This document shows, piece by piece, positions 23,800 to 35,820 of a DNA stretch of 64,000 nt; position 1 is the first letter of the stretch; each line of letters starts with the position of its first letter. The stretch comes from Paramesorhizobium leguminum. Lineage in GTDB: Bacteria > Pseudomonadota > Alphaproteobacteria > Rhizobiales > Rhizobiaceae. The position numbers were made by a program, and so were the translations under genes. The stretch spans positions 108,411 through 172,410 of the forward strand of contig NZ_QJTF01000006.1 in NCBI RefSeq assembly GCF_003217235.1, given 5' to 3'. The notes beneath the pieces were generated by a model, which was given only the letters and a program-made list of their open reading frames with translations, did no database searches and was not told the origin of the DNA.

Positions 23800-25167
23800 A
23801 TGAATAACCTACTAACTACGACGGCATCGCGGCGGTTTAAGTCCGGGCTTGCGTCCGTCATGATCGGTCTGGCGGCTGTTGCTGCTGTAATCATCGTGCC
23901 CGAGACCGCGCAGGCGACTTCCGGCAACAGGGCGACCCAACTGGTTGCCGCGTTCACCGGCACGGCCCCCAATCGTGTGGCTTTCACACCTGACGGGTCG
24001 AAAGCATACGTTCCCAACACCGGCACGAACACGGTGTCTGTGATAGACGCTCAGAACCATAAGCAGCTCAAGATTATCAATCTGCCCAGAGGCAGCACGC
24101 CTGGCAACCTTGCCGTCGCGCCCGATGGGACGAAGGTTTATGTGCTCGACACCGGAACGCATTCGGTTTTCATCATCGATACGAAAACAGACGATCTGGC
24201 GTCGACAAGCACGGTTAAGGGATACAAGGGAACCAGCCCTTACAGCGTCGCGTTCAGCCGGGCCCAAGGGGCAAATCTCGCATATGTGACGAATAATGAT
24301 GAGGTTGCGTCGGTATCGATAATCGATACGTCGACGGATACGCAAACCGGCGCGGTGGACGGCTACGACGGCGCCCAGGGCGCCCATGGCGTGGCATTCG
24401 CGCCGGACGGCACATTCGCATATGTAGCGACCAGCGAATCTGTCGCCGTTATCGATGTTTCGAAACACCAGCAATCAGCAACGGTTTCGAGTTATACCGG
24501 CGACACTCCGCTCAATATCGCCATCACCCCCGACGGTAAAAAGGCCTACGTCACCAACCAACAGTCAAACTCGGTGTCGGTGATCGACACCGGCACTCAC
24601 ACGCAGACGAAAGAAGTCGCCAAATTCAACGGCATTTTTCCTGCCGATGTGGCTGCCAACCCGGACGGCGCGATTGTGTATGTGACCGGCTTCGGTTCTC
24701 ACTCCGTGTCGGTGATCGATGTCGCAACCGACACGCAAACAAATACGGTCGATCTGAATAGCTATGAGGGCAACCATCTGAACGGGGTGAAATTTCGCCC
24801 CGATGCCAACCCCTCCAATGATGGGGATGTCGCCTATGTGGTCTACAACGGTTCAGACAATGTGGCGGTGATTCAGGTGCATCCCGCCGCGGCTATCATC
24901 GCTCCGCCGCTGGCGCCAAGCTCGGGCCAGGTGCAGGGCGGGACCTCCGTGACCATCACCGGAAAGAATCTGCTCGATACGACGGGGGTGACCTTCGGGG
25001 GGACTGCGGGGACGAGCCCCACCGTCGTTGACGACAAGACGGTGACGGTGATCACGCCCGCTGCGCCGGGCGGTGACCCAGCGCAAGTTGAGGTTATCGT
25101 GGAGAATGAGGGCGGTCCAGGCAAGGCCGAAAAAGCTTTTACCTACATCACCGTCGATCCGAACTAA
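23800..25167 (+). CDS. Secreted YVTN beta-propeller protein with C-terminal IPT/TIG domain
   Basis: 455 residues. A signal peptide is visible (basic start, hydrophobic LASVMIGLAAVAAVIIV, cleavage likely after AQA near 40). About seven repeats of 40-45 residues follow, each with the PDG(T/K)xAYV-to-VSVID pattern of YVTN propeller blades. The last 85 residues form an IPT/TIG immunoglobulin-like domain (GTSVTITGKNLLDTTGVTFG). Such proteins are exported surface or periplasmic proteins, often in adhesion; the partner is unknown. It precedes a second related gene, with a hairpin between them. Confidence 0.88.
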   Translation: MNNLLTTTASRRFKSGLASVMIGLAAVAAVIIVPETAQATSGNRATQLVAAFTGTAPNRVAFTPDGSKAYVPNTGTNTVSVIDAQNHKQLKIINLPRGSTPGNLAVAPDGTKVYVLDTGTHSVFIIDTKTDDLASTSTVKGYKGTSPYSVAFSRAQGANLAYVTNNDEVASVSIIDTSTDTQTGAVDGYDGAQGAHGVAFAPDGTFAYVATSESVAVIDVSKHQQSATVSSYTGDTPLNIAITPDGKKAYVTNQQSNSVSVIDTGTHTQTKEVAKFNGIFPADVAANPDGAIVYVTGFGSHSVSVIDVATDTQTNTVDLNSYEGNHLNGVKFRPDANPSNDGDVAYVVYNGSDNVAVIQVHPAAAIIAPPLAPSSGQVQGGTSVTITGKNLLDTTGVTFGGTAGTSPTVVDDKTVTVITPAAPGGDPAQVEVIVENEGGPGKAEKAFTYITVDPN

Positions 25168-25190
25168 CCTTCTTTCTTCTCATCCGCGCG

Positions 25191-25214
25191 GCGCGCCCCA
25201 TCATCGGGGCGCGC
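25191..25214 (+). terminator. Hairpin between the two propeller genes
   Basis: GCGCGCCCC (25191-25199) and GGGGCGCGC (25206-25214) form a perfect 9-bp stem with loop ATCATC. No U-tract follows, so it may be an attenuator or processing site. Confidence 0.5.
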
Positions 25215-25258
25215 TTGCCGGGGAGAATGGCTATTTTCAATTTTTCAGGACTATTGCG

Positions 25259-27787
25259 ATGATTTTCAGTGGTTTTTTGAAAGTATTTCCAAGCCGGTTC
25301 GTGGCAGCGTATGTGACTGCCGCGGGTTTGCTGGCGGGAGCGTTGGTGGATGCGTACGCTGCAGACCCAAACACGGATATAGGGAAGGTGCAGGGGTATA
25401 GCGGAGGCTTTGCCACTGCAGTAGCAATCACGCCAGACGGTACAACGGCGTATGTGACGTCACAGCAACCAAGTGCAGTTCACGTCATCGATACGGCCAC
25501 GAACGCTGAAATAGGTACGGTAAAAAATTATACTGGGTTCGCTTTCGCTATCACAGTGTCGCCGGACGGCAAAACCGTGTATGTGCCCAACGGCGGCGAT
25601 ATCACGATTTCCGTTATCGACGTGGCAACGAACACCCAGACTGACACCATTCCCTTACCGAAAACCAACGGCCAGAATCCCCCCGTAAATGTTTACGGGT
25701 CTGTAAGCGCCATGGCAATTTCTCCGGATGGAACGACTGCCTATCTAAGCTTTGTTCCGGCTAACCCGCCGGACCCAGGCATTGCCGTCATCGATCTCAC
25801 GACAAAGGAGGTGAGTTTCATTCTTCCTCCCGACTCATGGAATCACGGAGGAGGAAGGATTCTCGCGCTTTCTCCAGATGGGGAAAAGGCATATGTGACA
25901 AACAGCGCCAATTTCATCAACGTATGGGTGGTCGATATTAAGAATAAAAAAGTAGTCGGAACGATCAAGAATTGGAACTTCGGCTGCACCGCAAACTGGA
26001 TGGTCTATGGGGGTGTTTCTTTTTCTCCGGATGGAAAGAAGGCTTATATTGCAACACGATACTGTGATGCTGGAGCATCTGGGGTTGTAGCAGTTGATGT
26101 GGCTACAGATACAGTTATTAAATTCATTCAGCCCCCAAATCAGTCCGATTCTTTTGACGTCGTCTTTTCTTCAGATGGACAATACGCGTATGTCATGGAT
26201 GGAAGCGGCGCGGTGATTGACGTGGAGACGGACACTGCCGCAGGCGCGCTGACTCTCCTTGATCCCGCCGCTGGGTGGTGGGACCCGGACACGCTGTGGT
26301 GGGATTTTAATCAAGTGATGGCTGTGACTCCGGATAGTAAAACTCTCTATATTACCAACCCGAAAGGCTGGGTTACGGTTGTCAATCTTCCTCCTCCCGT
26401 CCCGGCTTTCAACAACGCCGGAGTGCTGCCATCGAGCGGCCCGGTTGGCACCCAGGTGACCATTCAGGGGGAGAATCTGACCTGGACGACCGGGGTCAAG
26501 CTCGGCGGCGTCGCGGCGACGGATTTGAAGGTCAAGTCGGATAAGGAACTGCAGGTGACTGCTCCGCCGCACGCTTTGGGGCCCGTCGGTGTGACTGTGG
26601 TGAATGATGGAGGGGCCAGTATCGCCTGCGCGGCCTACACCTATATCACCACTTACCATGGCGGTGGCGTCACTGACCTCGCCGGGCATTGCGGCGATCC
26701 GCTGCGGGATATAGCGGTGATCAATCCCGCCATTCTTGGCAATGACTTGCGGCTTCTGACCGGTCTGGAAGCCGGCGATTTCAATCGCGATGGCCACAGT
26801 GATCTGGCGGTGGCAAGCTCTAAACCGGACCAAGCCGTCAACATTTATCTGGCAAAACCAGCCGGCGATTTTAACTGGGTGACCCCTTCTTATCAACAAT
26901 CCACGAATCTCTATGATATTGCCGGGATGGTGACGGGGGATTTCAACAACGACGGCATCCTCGATGTCGTCACAGGCTCCAGCAATTCCCAGGGCGCCAT
27001 TATTTATCTGCAAGGCAAGGGCAATGGTGACCTCAACCCGCCGAAACTGTCGGCGACGCCCGCCGACTTCAACGTCGATGGCAATCTCGATGTTGTCTTC
27101 GTAACCGAGCGCGGCTTTCGGGTCTATCTCGGCGACGGCAAGGGGCAGTTCACAGCCTACGGTCTCACACCGCCCGCACAGGATCTCCAGCGGTTCCAGC
27201 AACCTACTGGTCCCATGATGACGACCGGGGACTTCAACAAGGACGACAAGCCGGACCTTCTCACCGCGGGGCAAGATGGCGCGGCGTGGCTCTACCTCGG
27301 CACCGGTCAGGGCTTGTTCGAGCGGAACCCTGTCCGTTTCACGCTCGAAGCGGGGCATAGCCCCCGTTCAGTCACGGCGGCGGATTTCGACGGCGACGGC
27401 AATCTGGATTTTGCAGTAGGCAGCGCTACGAAAATATTTGTTTATCAAGGCGCCGGCGATGGCAAGACTTTCACCTGCCATCCGGGGTACGAAATTCCCG
27501 CGGCGGGCGGGATTTCGCTGACGGTTGGGGACTTCAATCACGATAATCTGCCGGATATCGCCGCCACGCTGTTGGATAAAGGGGAAACGCGGTTTTTTCT
27601 CAATACGGGCTGCAACTGGGCCTTCGTATCGTCCCCATCGGGGTTAGTGACGTTTCAGCCTACTACCTTTCAGCCCGTTGTCGGAGATTTCAACGGCGAC
27701 GGGAACAGCGACGCGGCGGTCCTTTTCAACGGTGGGACCGGCTTCACGTCGTCTCTTATCTTCCCGATGCCGGCCGGCTCGCAATGA
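25259..27787 (+). CDS. Secreted YVTN propeller, IPT/TIG and VCBS/FG-GAP repeat protein
   Basis: 842 residues from ATG 25259; the frame is open further upstream but overlaps the previous gene. Signal peptide (VAAYVTAAGLLAGALVDAYA) with cleavage near 37. Residues about 40-380 are YVTN blades, about 385-465 an IPT/TIG domain (GPVGTQVTIQGENLTWTTGV), and the remainder a second propeller of seven VCBS/FG-GAP repeats with calcium-binding DxDxDG loops (DFNRDGHSD, DFNNDGILD, DFDGDGNLD, DFNGDGNSD). The N-terminal half is clearly more A+T-rich than the C-terminal half, suggesting a composite history. Likely extracellular, binding partner unknown. Confidence 0.86.
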   Translation: MIFSGFLKVFPSRFVAAYVTAAGLLAGALVDAYAADPNTDIGKVQGYSGGFATAVAITPDGTTAYVTSQQPSAVHVIDTATNAEIGTVKNYTGFAFAITVSPDGKTVYVPNGGDITISVIDVATNTQTDTIPLPKTNGQNPPVNVYGSVSAMAISPDGTTAYLSFVPANPPDPGIAVIDLTTKEVSFILPPDSWNHGGGRILALSPDGEKAYVTNSANFINVWVVDIKNKKVVGTIKNWNFGCTANWMVYGGVSFSPDGKKAYIATRYCDAGASGVVAVDVATDTVIKFIQPPNQSDSFDVVFSSDGQYAYVMDGSGAVIDVETDTAAGALTLLDPAAGWWDPDTLWWDFNQVMAVTPDSKTLYITNPKGWVTVVNLPPPVPAFNNAGVLPSSGPVGTQVTIQGENLTWTTGVKLGGVAATDLKVKSDKELQVTAPPHALGPVGVTVVNDGGASIACAAYTYITTYHGGGVTDLAGHCGDPLRDIAVINPAILGNDLRLLTGLEAGDFNRDGHSDLAVASSKPDQAVNIYLAKPAGDFNWVTPSYQQSTNLYDIAGMVTGDFNNDGILDVVTGSSNSQGAIIYLQGKGNGDLNPPKLSATPADFNVDGNLDVVFVTERGFRVYLGDGKGQFTAYGLTPPAQDLQRFQQPTGPMMTTGDFNKDDKPDLLTAGQDGAAWLYLGTGQGLFERNPVRFTLEAGHSPRSVTAADFDGDGNLDFAVGSATKIFVYQGAGDGKTFTCHPGYEIPAAGGISLTVGDFNHDNLPDIAATLLDKGETRFFLNTGCNWAFVSSPSGLVTFQPTTFQPVVGDFNGDGNSDAAVLFNGGTGFTSSLIFPMPAGSQ

Positions 27788-27823
27788 CGCCCGAGACTCG
27801 ACGCTCCGACAGGCAAAACCACT

Positions 27824-27851
27824 TCACCCGGTCCACAGATAGACCGGGTGA
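27824..27851. terminator. Bidirectional hairpin terminator
   Basis: TCACCCGGTC (27824-27833) and GACCGGGTGA (27842-27851) pair perfectly with an 8-nt loop, between the convergent VCBS and aldehyde dehydrogenase genes. Confidence 0.7.
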
Positions 27852-27866
27852 GGAATGGCTTTCAGA

Positions 27867-29396
<1,530 letters not shown>

Positions 29397-29426
29397 GCTT
29401 TCGTTTCTTCCTGTTCGATTATTGCT

Positions 29427-30827
29427 TTATGCGACAGGCTCGATTGCCTTGGTCGCGCGAAGCGCCGCCTCAATCGACTCGCGTTCAATGCGGGCATAGT
29501 GCTCGAACTCGTTCAGCACACTCGCGCCCAGATCGCTCTCGAACCGCTTCTGGTTCGGGCTTTCCACGAATTCTTGGCGCTGATCGTCACCGAGATTGGA
29601 CTGGAATATACCGGCGGCGCTGACGGGCAGGAAGTCTTCGTAGGTGATCGGATCGAAGCGGATAACGCCCGCAGCGATTAGGGTTTCGATATCATCCGCA
29701 TCCGAAAGTTTCTTTGCTTTGGCATCCGGCGCTGTCGAATAGGCGAAATAGCCGAGGCCCTCAGTACGGATTTCGGCCCAATCATCGGGGAAAGCGCGAA
29801 ACACTTCTTGAAGCGCCTGTTCATATTCGGCTGCATTGGAGCCATCGGCTGCCGGGCGGACGACCTTACGCGTCTCATCAAGCAGGGCGTCGTAAAGCGC
29901 GCGGCCTTTTGGCGTGAGCGCAATGCCGCGCTGTTCGATTTCGCCGAAACGGGCCGTGTGCGAGCCGGGCTTCCACGTTCCGTCCGCGCCGATGAAGGAG
30001 ACTTGTTCCTCCAGCGCCTTGAACGAGGTCTGGCGCAACAGGATCGGGCATTGGCGCGTCGGTGGCCCTTCGACGACGGCTTTCGGCGCGATGCCGCGTT
30101 CCGGCATCAGTCGTTGCACGGCGTCGATATCGAGGGTGCGCGGGGTGAGATGGTTGATATGCGGTCCCTTGAAGGACACCACGTCGGCTATGAGGCGATG
30201 AGCATCGTGCAGGCGGTTGTATAGCTCGGCGCTGACATTGGCCTTGTCGTGCCAGCGGAAGGTTTCGAGCACCTCCTGGACGAATTCGTCGGCATCCTCG
30301 CGGCCAAGCCCGCCTTGGACTTCCGCCTTCTCGACAAGCGCGACGGCGCGGGGTGTGAAGATCTGGCGCTTGCCAAGGATGCGCGCGGCTTCATCGCGCA
30401 AAGCCTCATCGGCGATGAGATCGAGCCGCAGCAGCGAGGTGAAAACACGGAACGGATTGCGTTTCAGCGCCGCATCGCCGACCGGGCGGAAGGCGGTGGA
30501 ATGAACCGGGACGCCGGCGGAACTCAAGTCGTAATAGCCGACGGGGAACATGCCCATGACCGCGAAGACGCGACGCATAAGGCTAAGCTCTTCCGCCGTG
30601 CCGAGGCGAATGGCGCCGTGGCGCTCCTCCGAGATGCGGTCGAGCGAATCCGTCTCTTCCAGCCGCGCGCGCAATTGCGGCGAGGCGTCGAGCGTCGCCT
30701 TGTTAACGTCGGCCACAAGGTCGAGCAGCGTGCCATAGGCGGGCACTTCCTTGCGGTACATGGCGGACATGGCTGCGGAGAATGCCGAGCGGATATCGTC
30801 GGCGGAAACGAAATTCTCTTTTTTCAT
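29427..30827 (-). CDS. hglS: DUF1338 2-oxoadipate dioxygenase/decarboxylase (HglS-like)
   Basis: 466 residues, typical of the YdcJ/HglS branch. HglS converts 2-oxoadipate to D-2-hydroxyglutarate with an Fe(II) centre and closes the gap in bacterial lysine catabolism. Visible blocks include DVVSFKGPHINHLTPRTLDI (metal-binding His), LRQTSFKALEEQVSF, and the C-terminal YEDFLPVSAAGIFQSNL with the metal glutamate region. It sits upstream of amaB on the same strand and divergently from a LysR gene, which probably regulates it. Confidence 0.88.
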   Translation of the reverse strand: MKKENFVSADDIRSAFSAAMSAMYRKEVPAYGTLLDLVADVNKATLDASPQLRARLEETDSLDRISEERHGAIRLGTAEELSLMRRVFAVMGMFPVGYYDLSSAGVPVHSTAFRPVGDAALKRNPFRVFTSLLRLDLIADEALRDEAARILGKRQIFTPRAVALVEKAEVQGGLGREDADEFVQEVLETFRWHDKANVSAELYNRLHDAHRLIADVVSFKGPHINHLTPRTLDIDAVQRLMPERGIAPKAVVEGPPTRQCPILLRQTSFKALEEQVSFIGADGTWKPGSHTARFGEIEQRGIALTPKGRALYDALLDETRKVVRPAADGSNAAEYEQALQEVFRAFPDDWAEIRTEGLGYFAYSTAPDAKAKKLSDADDIETLIAAGVIRFDPITYEDFLPVSAAGIFQSNLGDDQRQEFVESPNQKRFESDLGASVLNEFEHYARIERESIEAALRATKAIEPVA

Positions 30828-30957
30828 CGTCGAATGCCTCGCAATATGGATGAAGCAGGCTGTATCATATCATGCATAAAGCGGATCATATCCCTTTCTT
30901 TAAGGGCAATGTGGGGCATTGTTGCGATGAATTCGACTATGTTGATGCGAGGCGGGA

Positions 30958-31902
30958 ATGAAGCTTAGCCGCAGGCTGATTCCGGACATCGCCACGCTGC
31001 AAGCTTTCGAATGCGCGGCGCGGCATGGCAGCTTTACGCAGGCGGCGCATGAGCTGAACCTGACGCAGAGCGCCGTCAGCCGGCAGATCAAGGACCTGGA
31101 AGGGCAGCTTGGCGTGCTTCTCTTCGAGCGTGTGCGCCAGCGCATCCTGCTCTCCGATGCGGGGCGCAAATTCCTGCCCGAGGTGCGGCGTCTTCTCAAC
31201 CAGACCGAGGATACGATGCTGCGCGCCATGGCTTCGGCGCAATCGGTGTCCTCGCTTTCGATCGCCACGCTGCCGACCTTCGGCAGCCGCTGGCTGATGC
31301 CGCGCCTGCCGGATTTCCTTGAGGCAAATCCCGGTGTGGCGCTCAATATCGCGTCGCGTTCGGCGGTGTTCGATTTCAACGAGCAGCCTTTCGATCTCGC
31401 CATCCATTATGGCCAGCCGGTGTGGGCGCATGCCACCTGCAGCTATCTGTGCAGCGAAATCATCGTTCCGGTTGCGAGCCCATTATTGCTCATGGCGCAT
31501 CCGGTGGCGGAACCAGCGGCGCTTGAAGACGAGCCGCTGTTGCATCTGGCGACGCGGCCGAAGATATGGGCGCAATGGTTCGAGGGTTGCGGCATCGAGG
31601 CGCGGTCGGCCTATCGCGGCCATCGTTTCGACCAGTTCTCGATGGTAATCGAGGCCGCGCTTGCGGGGATGGGCTTTGCGCTTTTGCCGCTTTACCTCAT
31701 AGAGCAGGAATTGCGGGAAAAGCGCCTGGTGATCATCTTCGACAAGCCGCTCAAGACCGAGAACGATTATTATCTTGTCGTGCCTGAGGGAAAGCACGAA
31801 AACCCGATGACACAGACTTTCTGTAGCTGGATTGCGGGGCAGGTGGGCAAGAGCGATTATCAATTGCTGGTTCAGTCCGGAGTTCATTCCGGCCCGGAAT
31901 GA
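30958..31902 (+). CDS. LysR-type regulator of the lysine catabolism genes
   Basis: 314 residues. N-terminal winged HTH (ARHGSFTQAAHELNLTQSAV-SRQIKDLEGQLGVLLFERV), C-terminal periplasmic-binding-like effector domain; the GcvA-type subfamily is suggested by the GSRWLMPRLPDF block. It is divergent from hglS and ahead of the amaA-like gene, so it can control both sides from the 130-bp intergenic region. The effector is probably a lysine or pipecolate-pathway intermediate (inference). Confidence 0.88.
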   Translation: MKLSRRLIPDIATLQAFECAARHGSFTQAAHELNLTQSAVSRQIKDLEGQLGVLLFERVRQRILLSDAGRKFLPEVRRLLNQTEDTMLRAMASAQSVSSLSIATLPTFGSRWLMPRLPDFLEANPGVALNIASRSAVFDFNEQPFDLAIHYGQPVWAHATCSYLCSEIIVPVASPLLLMAHPVAEPAALEDEPLLHLATRPKIWAQWFEGCGIEARSAYRGHRFDQFSMVIEAALAGMGFALLPLYLIEQELREKRLVIIFDKPLKTENDYYLVVPEGKHENPMTQTFCSWIAGQVGKSDYQLLVQSGVHSGPE

Positions 31903-31977
31903 ACCCTTGCGCAAATAGCGCTTCTTCGGCAGCTTCATATCAATGAGAACTGGATCGAAACCTGAAGTGAGAAAACT

Positions 31978-33261
31978 ATGCTGAACGATCCCCGCTCTCA
32001 TGGCCTATGGGAAAAAACGGCGCCCGCGGCGCCGCAAACGGTGTCGTTGCAAGGCGATATCAATGCCGATGTCGTCATCGTTGGTAGCGGGTACACCGGC
32101 TTGTCGTGCGCGCTGCATCTGGCCCAGAAGGGCGCGAAGGTGGCAGTGCTCGAAGCGGTCGAAATCGGCTTCGGTGGTTCGGGGCGCAATGTCGGCCTTG
32201 TCAATGCCGGCATGTGGATGATGCCGGACGATCTGCCCGGCGTGCTGGGGGCGGATTACGGTCGCCGGGTGCTGAATTTGCTGGGCAATGCGCCTGATCT
32301 CGTCTTCGCGTTGATCGAAAAGCATAAGATCGAATGCGAGGCGGTACGCGCCGGCACATTGCATTGCGGTGTGGGTGAAAAAGGCGTGAAAGAGCTCGAA
32401 CAGCGCGCCAGACAATGGGAAAAGCGCCACGCGCCGGTACATTTGCTTGACGCCGATGAAACGGCGAAAAAGGTCGGCTCGACGGTCTATGCCGCGTCAC
32501 TTCTCGACCTTCGCTCCGGGACCATTCAGCCCCTTGCCTATGTCAGGGGGCTCGCGCGCGCGGCAATCGAGGCAGGCGCCGCGATTTTCACCGGCAGTCC
32601 CGTCATCTCGGCTAAGCGCGACGGACAGCGCTGGCGGGTAGCGACAGCGCAAGGCTCGGTTTCGGCGGACTGGATTGTGGTCGCGACGAATGCCTACACA
32701 AAAGCGCCCTGGCCGCAGGTGCGCAGCGAACTGGTGCATCTGCCCTATTTCAATTTTGCAACCGCGCCGCTTGCCGATGGCCTCCGCGCATCCATTTTGC
32801 CGGAGCGTCAGGGTGTGTGGGATACGAAGGAGGTGCTTTCCTCCTTCCGTTTCGACCGGCAGGGCAGGCTGGTTTTCGGCAGCGTCGGCGCATTGCGCGG
32901 CACGGGAACGATGGTGCATCGCGCCTGGGCGAAACGGGCGCTTGCCCGCATCTTTCCCGATATTGGCGAGGTGGAATTCGAAGCGGCTTGGTACGGCAAG
33001 ATCGGCATGACCAGCGACCGCGTGCCGAAGTTCCATCGCCTCGCGCGCAATGTGGTCGGCTTCAGCGGCTATAACGGGCGCGGCATCGCGCCGGGTACGG
33101 TCTTCGGCGAGGTGTTGGCGCGTCATATCAGCGGGGAACTCAGCGAGGAGGAACTGCCATTGCCCGTCATCGACCCGCAGAAACAGATATTTCGCGGTTT
33201 AAGTGAGATTTATTACGAGGCGGGTTCGCAGGTCGCGCATCTGGCGGAGATGGTTGGCTGA
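31978..33261 (+). CDS. amaA: FAD-dependent oxidoreductase, AmaA-like (L-pipecolate oxidase)
   Basis: 427 residues of the DAO family. The FAD-binding dinucleotide fold is DVVIVGSGYTGLSCALHLA at residues about 24-42; the C-terminal FAD block reads GFSGYNGRGIAPGTVFGE. AmaA oxidises L-pipecolate to piperideine-6-carboxylate, which opens to aminoadipate semialdehyde, the AmaB substrate. The neighbours fit this role. A related oxidase for another secondary amine (for example a sarcosine-like substrate) cannot be excluded by sequence alone. Confidence 0.75.
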   Translation: MLNDPRSHGLWEKTAPAAPQTVSLQGDINADVVIVGSGYTGLSCALHLAQKGAKVAVLEAVEIGFGGSGRNVGLVNAGMWMMPDDLPGVLGADYGRRVLNLLGNAPDLVFALIEKHKIECEAVRAGTLHCGVGEKGVKELEQRARQWEKRHAPVHLLDADETAKKVGSTVYAASLLDLRSGTIQPLAYVRGLARAAIEAGAAIFTGSPVISAKRDGQRWRVATAQGSVSADWIVVATNAYTKAPWPQVRSELVHLPYFNFATAPLADGLRASILPERQGVWDTKEVLSSFRFDRQGRLVFGSVGALRGTGTMVHRAWAKRALARIFPDIGEVEFEAAWYGKIGMTSDRVPKFHRLARNVVGFSGYNGRGIAPGTVFGEVLARHISGELSEEELPLPVIDPQKQIFRGLSEIYYEAGSQVAHLAEMVG

Positions 33262-33262
33262 G

Positions 33263-33430
33263 GAGCGCCTTCCCTCCCCCTTGCGGGGAGGGTGGCCCCC
33301 CGGGTCTTGCCTTCGGCAAGCCCAGGACAGGCTCCGGGCCGGGTGGGGGTGGAGACGGTTTTGCTCGACACTTCACCACCCCATCCGTCCGCTCCGCGGA
33401 CACCTTCCCCGCAGGGGGGAAGGAGGGAGC
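33263..33430. repeat. Palindromic intergenic repeat, family 1
   Basis: Ends are inverted copies around CCCTCCCCCTTGCGGGG / CCCCGCAGGGGGGAAGG. Same family as 37516-37667 and as the insert in exoL. It fills the gap between convergent amaA and tex. Confidence 0.8.
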
Positions 33431-33435
33431 CCGGC

Positions 33436-35730
33436 CTACTTCCGCCGCATCGCTTCCGCCAATGCCGCGCCGAATCCGCCCACCGCGGGTTTTGCCTGCG
33501 GCTTCGGGGTGAAGCTCTTGCCGGTGCTCTTCGGCTGACTGTTGCCGCGCGGGGCCATTGCCTCGCCGTCCTTGCGCATGGTCAGGCTGATGCGTTTGCG
33601 GGGGACATCCACTTCCACCACGCGCACCTTCACCACATCGCCCGCCTTCACCACCTCGTGCGGGTCTTTCACGAACTTGTCGGCGAGTTGCGAGACGTGG
33701 ACGAGGCCGTCCTGGTGCACGCCGATATCGACGAAGGCGCCGAAGGCGGCGACGTTTGTTACCGTGCCCTCGAGCAGCATTCCGGGCTTCAAATCCTTGA
33801 TGTCATCGACGCCATCGGCGAAGGTTGCGGTCTTGAATCCGGGGCGCGGGTCGCGGCCGGGCTTTTCCAGTTCGGCGATGATATCGCGGATGGTCGGCAG
33901 GCCGAAGCGGTCGTCCACGAAAACGCTTGGGTTCAGCGCCTTCAGGGCCGCGCCGTCGCTCATCAGCGCGCGCACGTCGCGTCCGCAGGCGGCGACGATC
34001 TTCTTGGCAACGCCATAGGCTTCCGGATGGACGGCGGAGGCATCGAGCGGTTCCGCGCCGTTGGGGATGCGCAGGAAGCCGGCGCATTGCTCGAAGGTGC
34101 GGTTGCCGAGGCGCGGCACTTTCAAGAGTTCCTTGCGGCTCTTGAAGGGGCCGGTCTCGTTGCGGTGAGCGATGATCGCCTCCGCCAGCGAAGCGCCCAG
34201 ACCGGAAACGCGGGCAAGCAGCGAGGCTGACGCGGTGTTCAAATCGACGCCGACGGCGTTCACGGCGTCCTCGACCACGGCGTCCAGCGCGCGGGCGAGG
34301 CGGGATTGATCGACATCGTGCTGGTACTGGCCGACGCCGATGGATTTCGGCTCGATCTTGACCAGTTCCGCCAGCGGGTCCTGCAGGCGGCGGGCGATGG
34401 ACACCGCGCCGCGCAATGACACATCGAGATTGGGGAATTCGGTCGCCGCCGCTTCCGAGGCGGAATAGACCGAAGCGCCAGCTTCCGAGACAATGACCTT
34501 CAGCGGTTTTGGCGCGGGCATATCGGCCAGCATGTCGGCGACGAGGCGTTCCGTTTCGCGGCTCGCCGTGCCGTTGCCGATGGCGATGAGCTCGACCTTA
34601 TGCTTGCGGATGAGGCTGGCGATTTCGGCTTGCGCGCCGCGCAGATCGTTCCTTGGCTGGAAGGGGTAGACAGTGGCGGTGTCGAGGAGCTTGCCGGTGC
34701 CATCGACCACGGCGACCTTGACGCCGGTGCGGATGCCGGGATCGAGACCCATGGTGGCGCGTGATCCGGCGGGGGCGGCGAGCAGCAGATCCTTCAGATT
34801 GCGGGCGAAGACGTGGATCGCCTCTTCTTCCGCGCGCTCGCGCAACTCGCGCATCAGGTCGAGCGAGAGATGCAGCGACAGCTTCACCCGCCAAGTCCAG
34901 CCCGCGACTTCCATCAGCCAGCGATCGCCGGGCAAGGTGCCGCCGATGGAATAGGCGGCGGCGATCATGCGCTCCACCGGCTTGATCGGCGAAGTATCGT
35001 CGGCATCGACCACGATTTCGAGCGACAGAAAATCCTCGTTGCGACCGCGCAGCATGGCGAGCGCGCGGTGGCCTGCAACTGTCGCCCAGCGCTCGCTATG
35101 GTCGAAATAATCGGAGAATTTCGCGCCGGCCTCCTGCTTTCCGTCCACGACGCGCGAGCGCAGGAAGGCGCGGTCCTTCAGATGATTACGCAGGCGCCCG
35201 AGCAGGTCGGCGTTTTCGGCAATTCCTTCGGCGATGATGTCGCGCGCGCCTTCGAGCGCCGTCTTCACATCGGGCACATCGTCGGTGATGTAGGATTGCG
35301 CCAATTCAGCAGGGACAAGTTTGCGGTCGGCGAGGATCGCCTCGGCCAGCGGTCCGAGCCCGCGCTCACGGGCGATCTCGGCGCGGGTGCGGCGCTTCGG
35401 CTTATAGGGCAGGTAGATGTCCTCAAGCTCCGCCTTGGTGGCGACGGAAGCGAGTTTGGCGTGCAGTTCCGGCGTCAGCTTGCCCTGCGAACGGATGGAT
35501 TCGACGATTGTCGAGCGCCGCGCTTCAAGCTCACGCAGATAGGAAAGGCGTTCGGCGAGCAGGCGCAATTGCGTGTCGTCAAGCCCGCCGGTCGCCTCCT
35601 TGCGGTAACGCGCCACGAAGGGGACGGTCGATCCCTCATCGAGAAGCGTGATCGCGGCGGCGGCCTGCTCGGGGCGCGCGTTGATTTCGGCTGCGATGAT
35701 GGGAGCGAGGCGCTTGATGTCTTCTGCCAT
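33436..35730 (-). CDS. tex: Tex-type transcription accessory protein (S1 RNA-binding)
   Basis: 764 residues from ATG 35730; the frame extends ten codons further without family support. Domain order: N-terminal helical Tex domain (about 1-195), YqgF-like RNase-H fold ([20 protein letters not shown]), helix-hairpin-helix repeats ([20 protein letters not shown]) and a C-terminal S1 domain ([20 protein letters not shown]), followed by a basic tail. Cytoplasmic, RNA/DNA-binding, implicated in transcription. Intact full length; monocistronic. Confidence 0.95.
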   Translation of the reverse strand: MAEDIKRLAPIIAAEINARPEQAAAAITLLDEGSTVPFVARYRKEATGGLDDTQLRLLAERLSYLRELEARRSTIVESIRSQGKLTPELHAKLASVATKAELEDIYLPYKPKRRTRAEIARERGLGPLAEAILADRKLVPAELAQSYITDDVPDVKTALEGARDIIAEGIAENADLLGRLRNHLKDRAFLRSRVVDGKQEAGAKFSDYFDHSERWATVAGHRALAMLRGRNEDFLSLEIVVDADDTSPIKPVERMIAAAYSIGGTLPGDRWLMEVAGWTWRVKLSLHLSLDLMRELRERAEEEAIHVFARNLKDLLLAAPAGSRATMGLDPGIRTGVKVAVVDGTGKLLDTATVYPFQPRNDLRGAQAEIASLIRKHKVELIAIGNGTASRETERLVADMLADMPAPKPLKVIVSEAGASVYSASEAAATEFPNLDVSLRGAVSIARRLQDPLAELVKIEPKSIGVGQYQHDVDQSRLARALDAVVEDAVNAVGVDLNTASASLLARVSGLGASLAEAIIAHRNETGPFKSRKELLKVPRLGNRTFEQCAGFLRIPNGAEPLDASAVHPEAYGVAKKIVAACGRDVRALMSDGAALKALNPSVFVDDRFGLPTIRDIIAELEKPGRDPRPGFKTATFADGVDDIKDLKPGMLLEGTVTNVAAFGAFVDIGVHQDGLVHVSQLADKFVKDPHEVVKAGDVVKVRVVEVDVPRKRISLTMRKDGEAMAPRGNSQPKSTGKSFTPKPQAKPAVGGFGAALAEAMRRK

Positions 35731-35820
35731 GTCGGTCTCGTATTGATGAGGGGAGGGCAACCATAGTCGGACCGCTCATGGGCGCAAAGAAGGCAATGGG
35801 TGTTCCACAGGAAAGAAGTC

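Noticed and set aside
25073..25258. Upstream extension of the VCBS protein gene to 25073
   Set aside because: It would overlap the coding end of the first propeller gene and lacks a ribosome site; a typical signal peptide starts at 25259.
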